Both the position numbers and the translations under genes were made by a program. This document shows, one piece after another, positions 29,137 to 37,708 of a stretch of DNA of 64,000 nucleotides; position 1 is the first letter of the stretch; each line of letters opens with the position of its first letter. Source of the stretch: Anaerotruncus sp. G3(2012) (lineage in GTDB: Bacteria > Bacillota > Clostridia > Oscillospirales > Ruminococcaceae); NCBI RefSeq assembly GCF_000403395.2, contig NZ_KE159657.1, positions 32,185 to 96,184 on the forward strand. The letters are read 5' to 3'. A model generated the notes under the pieces. It worked only from the letters and a program-made list of their open reading frames with translations. It did no database searches and had not been told where the DNA came from.

Positions 29137-31791
29137 ATGGGAAAGCTGGCTGTTGGGATACTGGCCCATGTTGACGCGGGAAAGACCACCCTTTCGGAGG
29201 CGATGCTCTACCGGAGCGGCTGCCTGAAGAAGCTTGGGCGGGTGGACCATCGGGATGCGTTTCTGGATACCGATGCGCTCGAACGGGAGCGGGGAATCAC
29301 GATCTTTTCCAAGCAGGCGGAGCTGCCGGTGGGGGAATGGGGGATCACCCTGCTGGACACACCGGGGCATGTTGATTTTTCGAGCGAGATGGAGCGGGTT
29401 CTCGGCATCCTGGATTACGCAGTCCTTGTCATCAGCGGCGCCGACGGGATACAGGGCCACACCCGTACCCTTTGGGACCTGCTCGCCAGATACCGGGTGC
29501 CGGTATTCCTGTTTGTCAACAAGATGGACCTGCCGGGCAGCGACCGGGAGGGGCTGCTGTCCGCGCTCAAAAGCCAGCTTGAGGAGGGATGCGCCGCATT
29601 CGGCGGCGAGGAAGGGGAGGCGTTCTGGGAGGAGGTCGCGCTCTGCGATGAGCAGGCGATGGCCCGCTATCTGGAGGACGGTGTTCTCCCGGACGGATTT
29701 GTCGCCTCGCTGGTTGCGCAGCGCAGACTGTTCCCCTGCTATTTCGGCTCGGCGCTCCGCCTTGACGGGGTGGACGCCCTGTTAAAAGGGATTGAACGGT
29801 TCACCCAGATGCCCGACTATCCGGAGACGTTCGGTGCGCGGATTTACAAGATTGGCCGCGACCCGGGCGGCGCGCGTTTGACCTTTCTCAAGGTCACGGG
29901 CGGGAGCCTGCGTGTGAAGGCCCTGTTGACCAACCGCCGGGAGGGGATGCCGGAAGGTGCGGTCTGGGAGGGAAAAGCCGACCAGCTGCGCATCTATTCG
30001 GGGAGCCGGTACCGGTTGGCAGAAGAGGTGTTTGCAGGGGAGGTCTGCGCGGTGGCCGGCCTGGACGGGAGCCGCCCGGGCGAAGGGCTTGGCTGTGAAG
30101 CCATGGGGGAGCCGCCCAGCCTCGAACCGGTGCTGACCTACCGGGTGGAGCTGCCCGAGGGCTGTGACCCGCACCTCGCGTTCCGGAAACTGCGGCAGCT
30201 CGAGGAGGAGGACCCGCAGCTCCGGCTTTCGTGGGACGGACAGCTGCGGGAAATACAGGTCCGGCTGATGGGTGAGGTGCAGATGGAGGTGCTCCAGCGG
30301 CTGATCCGGGAGCGGTTCGGCTGGGAGGTTTCGTTCGGGACAGGGAGCATCGTCTACCGAGAAACGATCGCCGCCCCCGTGGAAGGGATTGGGCATTTCG
30401 AGCCGCTGCGCCACTATGCGGAAGTGCATCTCCTGCTCGAACCGGGCGAACCGGGGAGCGGTTTGGAGTTCGGGACGGCGTGCAGCGAGGAGATGCTCGA
30501 CCGCAGCTGGCAGCGGCTGATCCTTACCCATCTGGAGGAGCAGGTACAGCCCGGCGTGCTGACCGGATCTCCGGTCACCGATCTTCGGATCACGCTGGTT
30601 GCCGGGCGCGCCCATGAAAAGCACACCGAAGGCGGGGATTTCCGGCAGGCGACCTATCGAGCGGTACGTCAGGGGCTGATGTCCGCTGAAAGTATCCTGC
30701 TCGAACCGTGGTACCGCTTCCGGCTGGAGCTGCCCGCCGGGTCGGTGGGCCGGGCGCTCAACGATCTGCAGCGGCGGCATGGACAGGTCGACCCGCCCGA
30801 GACAGCAGGCGCGGATGCGGTGGTGACCGGTTCGGCCCCGGTTGCCTGTATGCGGGATTATGCGGTCGAGGTCGCGTCCTATACCCGCGGCCAGGGAAGG
30901 CTCTCCTGCACGCTTCTGGGGTATGCGCCCTGCCACAACCAGCAGGAGGTGGTGGAGGCGCTCGGCTACGACAGCGAGCGGGACCTTGAGCATCCGGCCG
31001 ATTCGGTGTTCTGCGCGCATGGCGCGGGTTTTACCGTCCGGTGGGACCGGGTGCGGGAATATATGCATGTCGAAAGCGGGCTTCCGTCCAGAAACCCGGG
31101 GATGCAGGGGGCGGAACCCGCAGCAGGGGTGCCCCGGCGTGCCGGCCCGGCCTACGGGGGAAGCCTGGAGCAGGACAAGGAGTTACAGGCGATCTTTGAG
31201 CGCACCTATGGCCCGATCAAGCGCCGGGCGATGGCGCCGCAGTCCGCCCTTTCCCGCGTCGAACGGGAGGGTGCGGAAAAGCCTGTTCCGGCACCGGTCC
31301 CCAGCGGGCCGGAATACCTCCTGGTTGACGGGTACAATATCCTCCACGCGTGGGACGAGCTGAAAGAGATCGCCCGGGACAATCTGGACGCCGCCCGTGG
31401 AAGTTTGATGGACCTGATGAGCAACTATCAGGGATATTGCGGCTGCGAGGTGATCCTGGTGTTCGACGCTTACAAGGTGCCGGGAAACCCGGGGTCGGTC
31501 ACCCGGTACCACAATATCCACGTGGTCTACACCAAAGAGGCGGAAACAGCCGACGCCTATATCGAGAAGGCCACCTATGAGATCGGGAAAAACCATCGGG
31601 TGCGGGTGGCCACCTCGGACAGCGCGGAACAGCTGATTATTTTGGGGCATGGTGCGCTGCGGCTTTCGGCGCGGGCGTTCCGTGAGGAGGTTGAGCTGGT
31701 CGAGGGGAAGATTTCCGCTGCGCTGGCACGCAGCAACCGGCGGGTCAAATCCGATGCCATGCGGGATGCATTCGAAAAAGCCGGACGGTGA
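29137..31791 (+). CDS. TetM/EF-G-like ribosomal GTPase fused to a YacP/Rae1-type NYN domain
   Basis: The 884-residue product is a fusion. Residues 1 to about 650 form a translation-factor GTPase of the ribosomal-protection/EF-G type: G1 AHVDAGKTT (about 10-18), G2 ERGITIFSK, G3 DTPGHVDF, G4 NKMD, then EF-G domains II-V. After a linker, residues about 725-884 are a YacP-type NYN ribonuclease domain: LLVDGYNILHAW (Asp about 731), LVFDAYK (Asp about 777), ETADAYIE and ATSDSAEQ. Rae1 (YacP) is known as an A-site mRNA endonuclease. The ATG follows GAGGAAAATGGAG. It is monocistronic, with its own promoter, leader and terminator. Tetracycline resistance should not be assumed. Confidence 0.9.
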   Translation: MGKLAVGILAHVDAGKTTLSEAMLYRSGCLKKLGRVDHRDAFLDTDALERERGITIFSKQAELPVGEWGITLLDTPGHVDFSSEMERVLGILDYAVLVISGADGIQGHTRTLWDLLARYRVPVFLFVNKMDLPGSDREGLLSALKSQLEEGCAAFGGEEGEAFWEEVALCDEQAMARYLEDGVLPDGFVASLVAQRRLFPCYFGSALRLDGVDALLKGIERFTQMPDYPETFGARIYKIGRDPGGARLTFLKVTGGSLRVKALLTNRREGMPEGAVWEGKADQLRIYSGSRYRLAEEVFAGEVCAVAGLDGSRPGEGLGCEAMGEPPSLEPVLTYRVELPEGCDPHLAFRKLRQLEEEDPQLRLSWDGQLREIQVRLMGEVQMEVLQRLIRERFGWEVSFGTGSIVYRETIAAPVEGIGHFEPLRHYAEVHLLLEPGEPGSGLEFGTACSEEMLDRSWQRLILTHLEEQVQPGVLTGSPVTDLRITLVAGRAHEKHTEGGDFRQATYRAVRQGLMSAESILLEPWYRFRLELPAGSVGRALNDLQRRHGQVDPPETAGADAVVTGSAPVACMRDYAVEVASYTRGQGRLSCTLLGYAPCHNQQEVVEALGYDSERDLEHPADSVFCAHGAGFTVRWDRVREYMHVESGLPSRNPGMQGAEPAAGVPRRAGPAYGGSLEQDKELQAIFERTYGPIKRRAMAPQSALSRVEREGAEKPVPAPVPSGPEYLLVDGYNILHAWDELKEIARDNLDAARGSLMDLMSNYQGYCGCEVILVFDAYKVPGNPGSVTRYHNIHVVYTKEAETADAYIEKATYEIGKNHRVRVATSDSAEQLIILGHGALRLSARAFREEVELVEGKISAALARSNRRVKSDAMRDAFEKAGR

Positions 31792-31818
31792 CAGCCTGTC
31801 CGGCTTTGGAAGATAAGG

Positions 31819-31856
31819 AGAGGGCTTTTTCACTGGCAAAAAGCCCTCTTTTTTGT
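31819..31856 (+). terminator. Terminator of the GTPase-NYN gene
   Basis: AGAGGGCTTTTT pairs with AAAAAGCCCTCT, followed by TTTTTGT. The loop CACTGGC resembles that of the yebC terminator at 61301. Confidence 0.9.
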
Positions 31857-31897
31857 CGCTGGCTGTCGGCGGGAGACGCCGCGCTTGCCGAGGCCCT

Positions 31898-31999
31898 TTA
31901 AAAGACACCTTTTGTTCCCTGTAGCTGTGGCAGCAAAAAGAGCACCGCTGCAAGGAAGAGGATGGCCACACGGATCATCTGACCGTTCTGTCCGGACAT
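31898..31999 (-). CDS. 33-residue single-span membrane protein
   Basis: The ORF follows AAAAAAGGGGGGA with good spacing. The product is a short polar head (SGQNGQM), then one hydrophobic helix (IRVAILFLAAVLFLLPQL) and a short tail. Upstream on the minus strand is AC-N17-CATATCCT, resembling a SigK-type promoter. It may be a spore membrane micropeptide. No family was recognised. Confidence 0.5.
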   Translation of the reverse strand: MSGQNGQMIRVAILFLAAVLFLLPQLQGTKGVF

Positions 32000-32055
32000 G
32001 GAAAGTCCCCCCTTTTTTCACAGGATATGCGGGAAAGGGAGGGGACGTGCGTGGA

Positions 32056-32190
32056 TCAGAAGAACAGCATCCAAAGGACACAGGACAGCAGCAGAATGCC
32101 GGCGGCGATCAACAGGATCGGAAGGCATCCGGGGCGGCAGCCGCTCGGACGGCACCGGCGCAGCGGCGGGCGGCAGTCACAGCATTTCAT
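32056..32190 (-). CDS. 44-residue Cys/Arg-rich membrane micropeptide
   Basis: The ATG follows TTTTGGAGGCTG. The product has a cysteine- and arginine-rich head (KCCDCRPPLRRCRPSGCRPG) followed by one hydrophobic helix (LPILLIAAGILLLSCVLWML). It sits next to another micropeptide on the same strand and divergent from the 67-residue protein. Such proteins are common near spore-coat genes, but the function is unknown. Confidence 0.5.
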   Translation of the reverse strand: MKCCDCRPPLRRCRPSGCRPGCLPILLIAAGILLLSCVLWMLFF

Positions 32191-32264
32191 ATAGGCAGCC
32201 TCCAAAATAGAAAAGTCAAAAGGGCGGGACCCTGCATAGGATAGAGCGGGAGGTGAACAGACAT

Positions 32265-32468
32265 ATGAACCGTCATCGTCAGATCGGGTATATAGGACGC
32301 AGGCACTGCGGCCAGCCGGGTTTTTCACCGCAGCAGGACTGGAACCACCCGCGTCAGGCGCCGGTACCTGAACCGGTCCGTCCGAAAATCCCGGAACCGC
32401 TCCCGGTCTACCGCGCGGAGCCCCAGTACCGGATCAATTCGGCCGAAGCCAGGCTGGTGCGATTTTAA
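32265..32468 (+). CDS. Hypothetical Pro/Arg-rich small protein
   Basis: The 67-residue protein is rich in Pro, Arg, His and Gln (RQAPVPEPVRPKIPEPLPVY), with no hydrophobic segment, a composition seen in small spore-coat proteins. The ATG at 32265 lies 10 nt after GGGAGGT; a GTG at 32253 overlaps that site. A CATAGGATA box lies 29 nt upstream without a clear -35. It is convergent with the ferritin-like gene, 1 nt apart. Confidence 0.5.
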   Translation: MNRHRQIGYIGRRHCGQPGFSPQQDWNHPRQAPVPEPVRPKIPEPLPVYRAEPQYRINSAEARLVRF

Positions 32469-32469
32469 A

Positions 32470-32991
32470 TCATGAGGGAGGCAGGCAAAAGGCCGACAGG
32501 GCATCCTCAAACAGCCGGATATGCAGCTGTTCGTCCAGTGCGAGGCGGCGCAGCATCGCTGAGACCTTTTTGTCCCGGATTTGGCCGGCGTGTACGCGGT
32601 AGGTGCGGCAGGAGAACCGCTCGGCTTCGATGTTGTTCCGGAGCATCTGCGCAAGGCTGCGGCTGGTATAGTCAACCATTCCCCCATTCCATGGAACACA
32701 GCCCGGCGGGCTGGGGACATAGTAGCGTGGTTCCCCGCCGAGCAGAAGGATGAGCTGTCCGAGGATGTCCAGATGCTTCATCTCGACCATTGCAATGCGG
32801 ATCAGCAGATGGGAGAGCTCGGGAGTGGTTTTTTGAAGCATCCAGCTCTGGTAGCAATACCGGGTAATGGCGGTCAGCTCCCCGCGCCGGGAGGCAAAAC
32901 TCTTGGAAAGCAGCTCTACATAGCGGCAGTCCTGCCCGCAGACAGCGATCTCGGGATAAGGGGCAGGGTCGGCAGTGGGCGGAAGCGGCAT
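32470..32991 (-). CDS. Ferritin-like/CotJC-related di-iron protein
   Basis: The 173-residue protein looks like a four-helix-bundle ferritin-like protein. Candidate metal ligands fall in VEMKHLDILG (E-x2-H), EAERFSCRTYR and DEQLHIRLFEDAL (E-x2-H). It resembles rubrerythrin/CotJC-type proteins found in clostridial spore coats or oxidative defence. The ATG at 32991 follows CAGGAGGAG. Neighbouring tiny genes support a spore-related cluster, which is an inference. Confidence 0.65.
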   Translation of the reverse strand: MPLPPTADPAPYPEIAVCGQDCRYVELLSKSFASRRGELTAITRYCYQSWMLQKTTPELSHLLIRIAMVEMKHLDILGQLILLLGGEPRYYVPSPPGCVPWNGGMVDYTSRSLAQMLRNNIEAERFSCRTYRVHAGQIRDKKVSAMLRRLALDEQLHIRLFEDALSAFCLPPS

Positions 32992-33081
32992 AAAAACTCC
33001 TCCTGAAGGTTTCTGAAAAAAGGTTCGGTATGAGACATCTCTATGTGCACCACGCCGGTGATATGCCTGCAAACAGATAGA

Positions 33082-33126
33082 AAAGCCTGTTTCCACGTCC
33101 CAGACAGGGGGACCGGAAACAGGCTT
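33082..33126 (-). terminator. Terminator of the 58-residue protein gene
   Basis: AAGCCTGTTTCC pairs with GGAAACAGGCTT; the minus strand continues TTTCTATC. Confidence 0.7.
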
Positions 33127-33144
33127 CTGTTGTTGTGGGAGCGG

Positions 33145-33321
33145 TCAGGACTGCGCCCCGCCGCTCTGACGCATCAGCTTTTCCGCATAGCTGCGCAGCT
33201 CCTCTTCGCTGGAAAACTTGACGCCGCACTGTTTGATGGTAGCCTGTACCACCGGCGGGAGGGATGAGAAATACTGCCCGTCAGATGCGCCCTTGTTGCT
33301 GTTTAAAAGTGGATTCTGCAT
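33145..33321 (-). CDS. Small helical protein of unknown function
   Basis: The 58-residue product contains SSLPPVVQATIKQCGVKF and EEELRSYAEKLMRQ, a pattern of two amphipathic helices. The ATG at 33321 follows CAGGAGG. A TCATAGA-N15-CATACTGT element upstream on the minus strand resembles a SigE promoter. It is divergent from the next small gene. Confidence 0.55.
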   Translation of the reverse strand: MQNPLLNSNKGASDGQYFSSLPPVVQATIKQCGVKFSSEEELRSYAEKLMRQSGGAQS

Positions 33322-33416
33322 GGAAAAACCTCCTGATTTGATCGGTTGCTGGTAGGGGGACAACGCCCCTGAAAAACAGTATGTCCGGAAATCGGGCGTC
33401 TATGACAGCAGCGGCA

Positions 33417-33442
33417 ACAACCAGCCGGGGAAGGCATACAAT
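33417..33442 (+). promoter_or_regulatory. SigK-like promoter motif
   Basis: AC (33417-33418), 16-nt spacer, CATACAAT (33435-33442), 22 nt before the start of the 70-residue gene. It fits the AC-N16/17-CATAnnnT mother-cell pattern. The motif is short, so the call is tentative. Confidence 0.4.
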
Positions 33443-33463
33443 GGGTTGACAGGAGGTGAGAGG

Positions 33464-33676
33464 ATGAATCTGAAAAACGGACAGATTACGGTGGGGGAGG
33501 TTCTTTCAAACCCAAATGCGCGCGCCCTGCTCCAGCGGGAATATCCCGCGCTGCTCAACCATCCGATGCTGGGGATGGCGCGGGGGATGACACTGAATCA
33601 GGTGCTGGGCATGGCACGCGGGAAGGTTTCCCAGCAGCAGGTAAACCGGCTGTTTGAGCAGTTAAGCCGGATCTAG
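33464..33676 (+). CDS. Small helical protein of unknown function
   Basis: The 70-residue protein starts MNLKNGQITVGEVLSNPNAR and repeats a Met-Ala-Arg-Gly element (GMARGMTLNQVLGMARGKV), suggesting a duplicated helix-turn unit. The ATG follows AGGAGGTGAGAGG. It is divergent from the 58-residue gene and probably part of the same process. No family was recognised. Confidence 0.55.
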   Translation: MNLKNGQITVGEVLSNPNARALLQREYPALLNHPMLGMARGMTLNQVLGMARGKVSQQQVNRLFEQLSRI

Positions 33677-33701
33677 TTCAGAGGTTTTTTGAGAAAAGGA
33701 A

Positions 33702-33730
33702 TTGTATTTTGCATGGATTTGCCCTATAAT
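33702..33730 (+). promoter_or_regulatory. SigA-type promoter
   Basis: TTGTAT (33702-33707), 17-nt spacer, TATAAT (33725-33730), upstream of the 80-residue gene. Confidence 0.65.
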
Positions 33731-33839
33731 CAAACTGCTGAAGCCGGCGGTCAAAGGCGGCTTGGGACTGTATCGCCAGCAAACTGGAAAACAAGCGGAA
33801 GAGAACCAAAAATCGAACAGACAGAAAAAGGAGAAACAG

Positions 33840-34082
33840 ATGGCAAAGATGTGCGAACTGCCGAACCTGGATTATTTCAGCTTTGGCAACCCTTACATTG
33901 GAAGCGTGGAGTCCTTCCGGTACCGGATTTCCCCGTCCGGGGAGGCGATGACAGCCGAGGTCTACCTCGATGTCTGTTACGAGAAGGCGCAGGTGCTTGA
34001 TCGGGAGGAGTTCCCGATCGACGCGGATGGACTTGCCCGGATGGCCGAATGGCTCACCGAAAAACAGCGGGTTTATGGATGA
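33840..34082 (+). CDS. Conserved-looking hypothetical protein, 80 residues
   Basis: The soluble acidic protein starts [20 protein letters not shown], with alternating hydrophobic strands ([20 protein letters not shown]) and a C-terminal helix ([18 protein letters not shown]). The ATG follows AAAAAGGAGAAA. It is monocistronic, with its own promoter and terminator. No family was recognised. Confidence 0.6.
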   Translation: MAKMCELPNLDYFSFGNPYIGSVESFRYRISPSGEAMTAEVYLDVCYEKAQVLDREEFPIDADGLARMAEWLTEKQRVYG

Positions 34083-34100
34083 ACCCGTCCCAACCAGAGA

Positions 34101-34156
34101 AACAGAGGCTTTGCGGTATGAATTTACAAAAGGTTCATAAGCGGCCTCTGTTTTTG
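34101..34156 (+). terminator. Terminator with a long loop
   Basis: AACAGAGGC pairs with GCCTCTGTT, followed by TTTG. A TATACT box with an extended TG (34157-34165) follows directly and may be the promoter of the cyclophilin gene. Confidence 0.6.
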
Positions 34157-34258
34157 TGCTATACTGGTTCACGTTATTTGACGAGATCGTCAACACACGG
34201 GAAAACCATTCTGTTGGCATCTGCCAACATCAGAAGTTCAACTGGAGGATTTTTGGAA

Positions 34259-35263
34259 ATGAAAAGATGGATTTCAATACTGCTTGCGCTGGCATTGGCC
34301 GCAGGCATCTCGGCCTGCGGTACGCAGGGGGCCGATTCCTCGTCCGGGGCTGGATCGGAGGGGGAATCTTCGTCCTCCTCCGAGGCGGAGAGCAGCAGCT
34401 CGGACAGTGCTTCCGATGTGGAGGTCCCAGAGATTCCGGCGGAAAAGCCGCTTCCGGGGGATGAGCTTTCGGCGGCGGAGCTGGCGGAACAGATCGACGC
34501 GCTTTATAACGGGACCGGCGACTATGCCGGGCTGCCGGTTCTGACCCTCGAGACCAGCGAAGGGACCATCAAAATCCGGCTGTTCCCCGAGCAGGCGCCC
34601 AAGGCGGTCGAGAACATTGTGACCCATGCGAAGGAAGGTTATTATGATGGGCTGACCTTCCACCGGGTCATCAAGGATTTCATGATCCAGGGCGGCGACC
34701 CCGAGGGGACCGGGGCTGGCGGTGAGAGTATCTTCGGCGAGCCGTTTGAGGACGAGTTCACCGACCTGCTGCACAACTTCCGGGGTTCCCTTTCGATGGC
34801 GAATGCGGGCTACACCACCAACGGCAGCCAGTTCTTTATCGTGCAGAATCCCAGCGCGATCAAAAGCGATGAAGAAGTTGACCAGTTTCTGACCATGATG
34901 TACCAGAACAGGATCGTCTATCAGGCGAGTATGCGTCTGGATGCAATGATCGACCAGATCACCACACAGGAGCAGTTCAATGCGGTATATGAGCAGCTCA
35001 ACAACGAGCTGCTTGCAAAGATGAACGAAGGCGTCCCGGATGATTACCGGGAGCGGATGAAGCCGGTGATTGAGAAATACCGGGAGCTTGGGGGGACCCC
35101 GCATCTGGACTACATGCATACTGTGTTCGGCTTTGTGACCGAGGGGATGGATGTCGTGGACAAGATCGCCGCGCTCCAGAGCGATGAGGTGGACGAGGGC
35201 GGAAACCCGACCGGCAAGCCGACCAAGGAAATCAAAATTGTGAAGGCAACTGTGGCGGAGTGA
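34259..35263 (+). CDS. Cyclophilin-type peptidyl-prolyl isomerase lipoprotein
   Basis: The 334-residue envelope protein has a lipoprotein signal ([12 protein letters not shown], lipid-linked Cys about 20), a Ser/Glu-rich tether to about residue 65, then a cyclophilin domain: [19 protein letters not shown] and GSQFFIVQ are the hallmark segments. About 90 residues rich in Glu, Gln and Met are inserted between SQFFIVQN and the expected [10 protein letters not shown] strand. Likely role: folding of exported proteins outside the membrane. The ATG follows ACTGGAGG. Confidence 0.92.
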   Translation: MKRWISILLALALAAGISACGTQGADSSSGAGSEGESSSSSEAESSSSDSASDVEVPEIPAEKPLPGDELSAAELAEQIDALYNGTGDYAGLPVLTLETSEGTIKIRLFPEQAPKAVENIVTHAKEGYYDGLTFHRVIKDFMIQGGDPEGTGAGGESIFGEPFEDEFTDLLHNFRGSLSMANAGYTTNGSQFFIVQNPSAIKSDEEVDQFLTMMYQNRIVYQASMRLDAMIDQITTQEQFNAVYEQLNNELLAKMNEGVPDDYRERMKPVIEKYRELGGTPHLDYMHTVFGFVTEGMDVVDKIAALQSDEVDEGGNPTGKPTKEIKIVKATVAE

Positions 35264-35283
35264 GTACCTGCCCGGCATTTCGC

Positions 35284-35306
35284 AAAAAGCCCGCCGGGCT
35301 TTGTTC
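35284..35306 (+). terminator. Terminator-like hairpin after the cyclophilin gene
   Basis: AAAGCCCG and CGGGCTTT form the stem, followed by GTTCC. The T run is weak. Confidence 0.45.
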
Positions 35307-35448
35307 CAGCCCGCGGGCCGCTGCGGCGGCATCCAAAGGCTGCGGGGCCGAAGGGCATCCAGCAAGCGGATACAGGGAGATATAGCAACAACCGAAAGGC
35401 GGCGGGCGCAAAAACCCGCTGCCTTTACATCTGTGACGGAGGGGAAAC

Positions 35449-36804
35449 ATGAAACTGTTCGTGCGTGAAAAAGCGTTTTACAAGCTGCTTTTGACGATTG
35501 CAGTACCAATCGCGCTGCAAAACCTGATTACCGTATCGGTCTCGATGATGGATACCCTGATGATCGGGCAGCTCGGTGAAACCCAGCTTTCGGCAACTTC
35601 CATCGCAAACCAGCTCTGGTTTATGCTGATGATTGTCTGCTTTGGGGTAGCGGGCGGCGCAAACGTCCTGATTGCCCAGTATTGGGGCAAGGGTGACGTG
35701 GAAGTCATCAAACGGGTGCAGGCGATGACCTACAAGATCAGCCTTGCGGCGGCGCTCTTTTTCGGGTCGGTCGCCCTCTTCTTTCCCCGCCAGTTTATGG
35801 GCATTTTCACCACCGAGCAGGCGGTAATCGAATACGGTGCGCAATATCTGCGGATCATCGGCTGGTCCTATCCGCTCTATGCGATGGCCAATGTCGCGAT
35901 CATGATGCTCCGTTCGGTCGGGACAGTCAATATCTCGGTGGTTGTCTACCTCAGCTCACTGGTGGTCAATACCTCGCTCAACTATTGTTTGATCTTCGGG
36001 AAATTCGGATTCCCTCGGCTGGAGGTGCGCGGCGGCGCAGCTGCAACCGCCTGCGCGCGGGTGGCGGAGTTTGCAATCACTGCTTATTATATCCTGCGCA
36101 GGGAGGGGAAAATCAGGTTCCGGCTCCCGGACCTGCTTCCCAATAACCGCGCCCTCTACCGCAAATATATTGCAATCTCGATACCGGTGATCGGCAATGA
36201 ACTGATGTGGGGGCTGGGGACCTCGATGGTTGCGGTGGTGATCGGTCGGATGGGCACCAATTTTGTCGCGGCGAACAGCATCTATACCGTACTGAACCAG
36301 TTTGTCTCGGTGATGATCTTCGGGGTGGGCAACGCCGCGCTGACCATTGTGGGCAATACGATCGGCAGCGGGGATTACGAGCTGGCCAAACAGCGCTCGG
36401 TGACCCTGCTGATGCTTTCGCTCGGGCTGGGGCTTTTTTCGGCAGGGGTCACCCTCCTGCTCGGCCCGATGGTCGTTTCGATGTACAACCTCTCCCCCGA
36501 GACGGTGGAGATCGCACTCGCCATCACCCGGCTTGGCGCGCTGATCGTCTTTTTCCAGTCGATCGCGCTCATCGGGATGGTCGGGGTGCTCCGCGCAGGC
36601 GGGGACGCCAAGTTCGTCCTGCTCTGTGAGGTGGTCTTCCTCTGGTTTGTGGCGGTGCCCGCCGGATTCTATACCGGGCTGGTGCTCGGATGGCCTGCCG
36701 CACCGGTATTCCTGCTGCTCAAATGCGACGAAATCCTAAAATCCCTGATAACAATGGTGCGGATCGTCCGGTTCCGGTGGCTGCGGGATGTAACAGGCCG
36801 TTAG
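35449..36804 (+). CDS. MATE-family efflux transporter
   Basis: The 451-residue protein has 12 predicted membrane segments in two six-span bundles, the multidrug and toxin extrusion architecture. N-terminal IAVPIALQNLITVSVSMMDT, FGVAGGANVLIAQYWGKGD and second-half SIPVIGNELMWGLGTSM are typical of the NorM/DinF group. Cation/drug antiport across the membrane is the family role; substrate unknown. The ATG follows GGAGGGGAAAC. Confidence 0.92.
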   Translation: MKLFVREKAFYKLLLTIAVPIALQNLITVSVSMMDTLMIGQLGETQLSATSIANQLWFMLMIVCFGVAGGANVLIAQYWGKGDVEVIKRVQAMTYKISLAAALFFGSVALFFPRQFMGIFTTEQAVIEYGAQYLRIIGWSYPLYAMANVAIMMLRSVGTVNISVVVYLSSLVVNTSLNYCLIFGKFGFPRLEVRGGAAATACARVAEFAITAYYILRREGKIRFRLPDLLPNNRALYRKYIAISIPVIGNELMWGLGTSMVAVVIGRMGTNFVAANSIYTVLNQFVSVMIFGVGNAALTIVGNTIGSGDYELAKQRSVTLLMLSLGLGLFSAGVTLLLGPMVVSMYNLSPETVEIALAITRLGALIVFFQSIALIGMVGVLRAGGDAKFVLLCEVVFLWFVAVPAGFYTGLVLGWPAAPVFLLLKCDEILKSLITMVRIVRFRWLRDVTGR

Positions 36805-36861
36805 TTTTGGAGTTTTTCACAAAAATACCAGCTTTTTTGCGCCCGGTTTTGCAAATGCATC

Positions 36862-36891
36862 TTGACAAAAGGCGGACAGATCGAGTATAAT
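36862..36891 (+). promoter_or_regulatory. Near-consensus SigA promoter of the sigma-factor gene
   Basis: TTGACA (36862-36867), 18-nt spacer, TATAAT (36886-36891). Confidence 0.8.
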
Positions 36892-36953
36892 GGCAATATG
36901 TTAATTTTGTTGTTGGGACTTTGGCACGTCGCAGGCGAGCAGGGGGAGATCGG

Positions 36954-37565
36954 ATGAATGCAGTTTCCCATCCGGAAGCTGTGCTGTTCCGGGCAGAAAG
37001 CGATGAGCAGCTCGTGGCGCGTGCGAAAGACGGCGATGATGAGGCGCTGACAGCTTTGATCCAGCGGTACGCGCCTTTTGTCCGGATGAGGGCAGGCGCC
37101 TACGGCGTGAAGGAACTGGATGCGGATGACCTGTATCAGGAGGGAATGATTGCCCTGCTGACCGCAGTGCGCAATTACTGTGCAGGTTTGAACAGCAGTT
37201 TCCGGACGTTTGCGTCGGTCTGTATCAACAACAAGTTAAACAGTGCATTGCGTGCGCATATGCGGGAGAAAAATGCCCCGATGCGCGGATATCTTTCACT
37301 CAGCGAGCCGGAGGTTCCAGAGGAGGCGCTCACCGCGCATACGCTGGATCCGGAACAGCTTGTGATCCAGAGTGAGGAGACCGATGCACGCAACAGGCGG
37401 ATCGAAACTCTTTTGTCCTTGTTTGAACGGCAGGTTTTAAAACTGTATCTCAGCTCATATTCTTATGAAGAGATGTCGAAACAACTCGGTTCATCCACCA
37501 AAGCTGTTGACAATGCCTTGCAAAGAGTGCGGCGAAAGCTGCGGACAGTATTTACCCTTGAGTGA
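36954..37565 (+). CDS. SigH-like sigma-70 family factor
   Basis: The 203-residue protein has sigma region 2 (DADDLYQEGMIALLTAVRNY, then FRTFASVCINNKLNSALR, about 55-105) and region 4 (about 145-200, SYEEMSKQLGSSTKAVDNALQRVRRKL). Its closest recognisable relative is SigH/Spo0H: the R-x2-NAPMRGYLSLSEPE segment corresponds to the SigH linker. Likely role: stationary-phase or early sporulation transcription. The ATG follows GGGGGAGATCGG. No anti-sigma gene is adjacent. Confidence 0.82.
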   Translation: MNAVSHPEAVLFRAESDEQLVARAKDGDDEALTALIQRYAPFVRMRAGAYGVKELDADDLYQEGMIALLTAVRNYCAGLNSSFRTFASVCINNKLNSALRAHMREKNAPMRGYLSLSEPEVPEEALTAHTLDPEQLVIQSEETDARNRRIETLLSLFERQVLKLYLSSYSYEEMSKQLGSSTKAVDNALQRVRRKLRTVFTLE

Positions 37566-37708
37566 TGTGCCCGCGTATCCCCTATTTTGTGACAGTCCCG
37601 TAGAGGGATTGCATATATACCCTTTGGCACCTATTGGCAGAGCTTGAAATCAATCTCGGTCTACGCAGTTCCAGCGGGTAAATCCAATTTTTAAGCGAGG
37701 TTATCAAA

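Noticed and set aside
29137-31791. Annotation as a tetracycline-resistance determinant
   Set aside because: The GTPase resembles Tet/EF-G proteins, but the NYN fusion and chromosomal context give no evidence for resistance.
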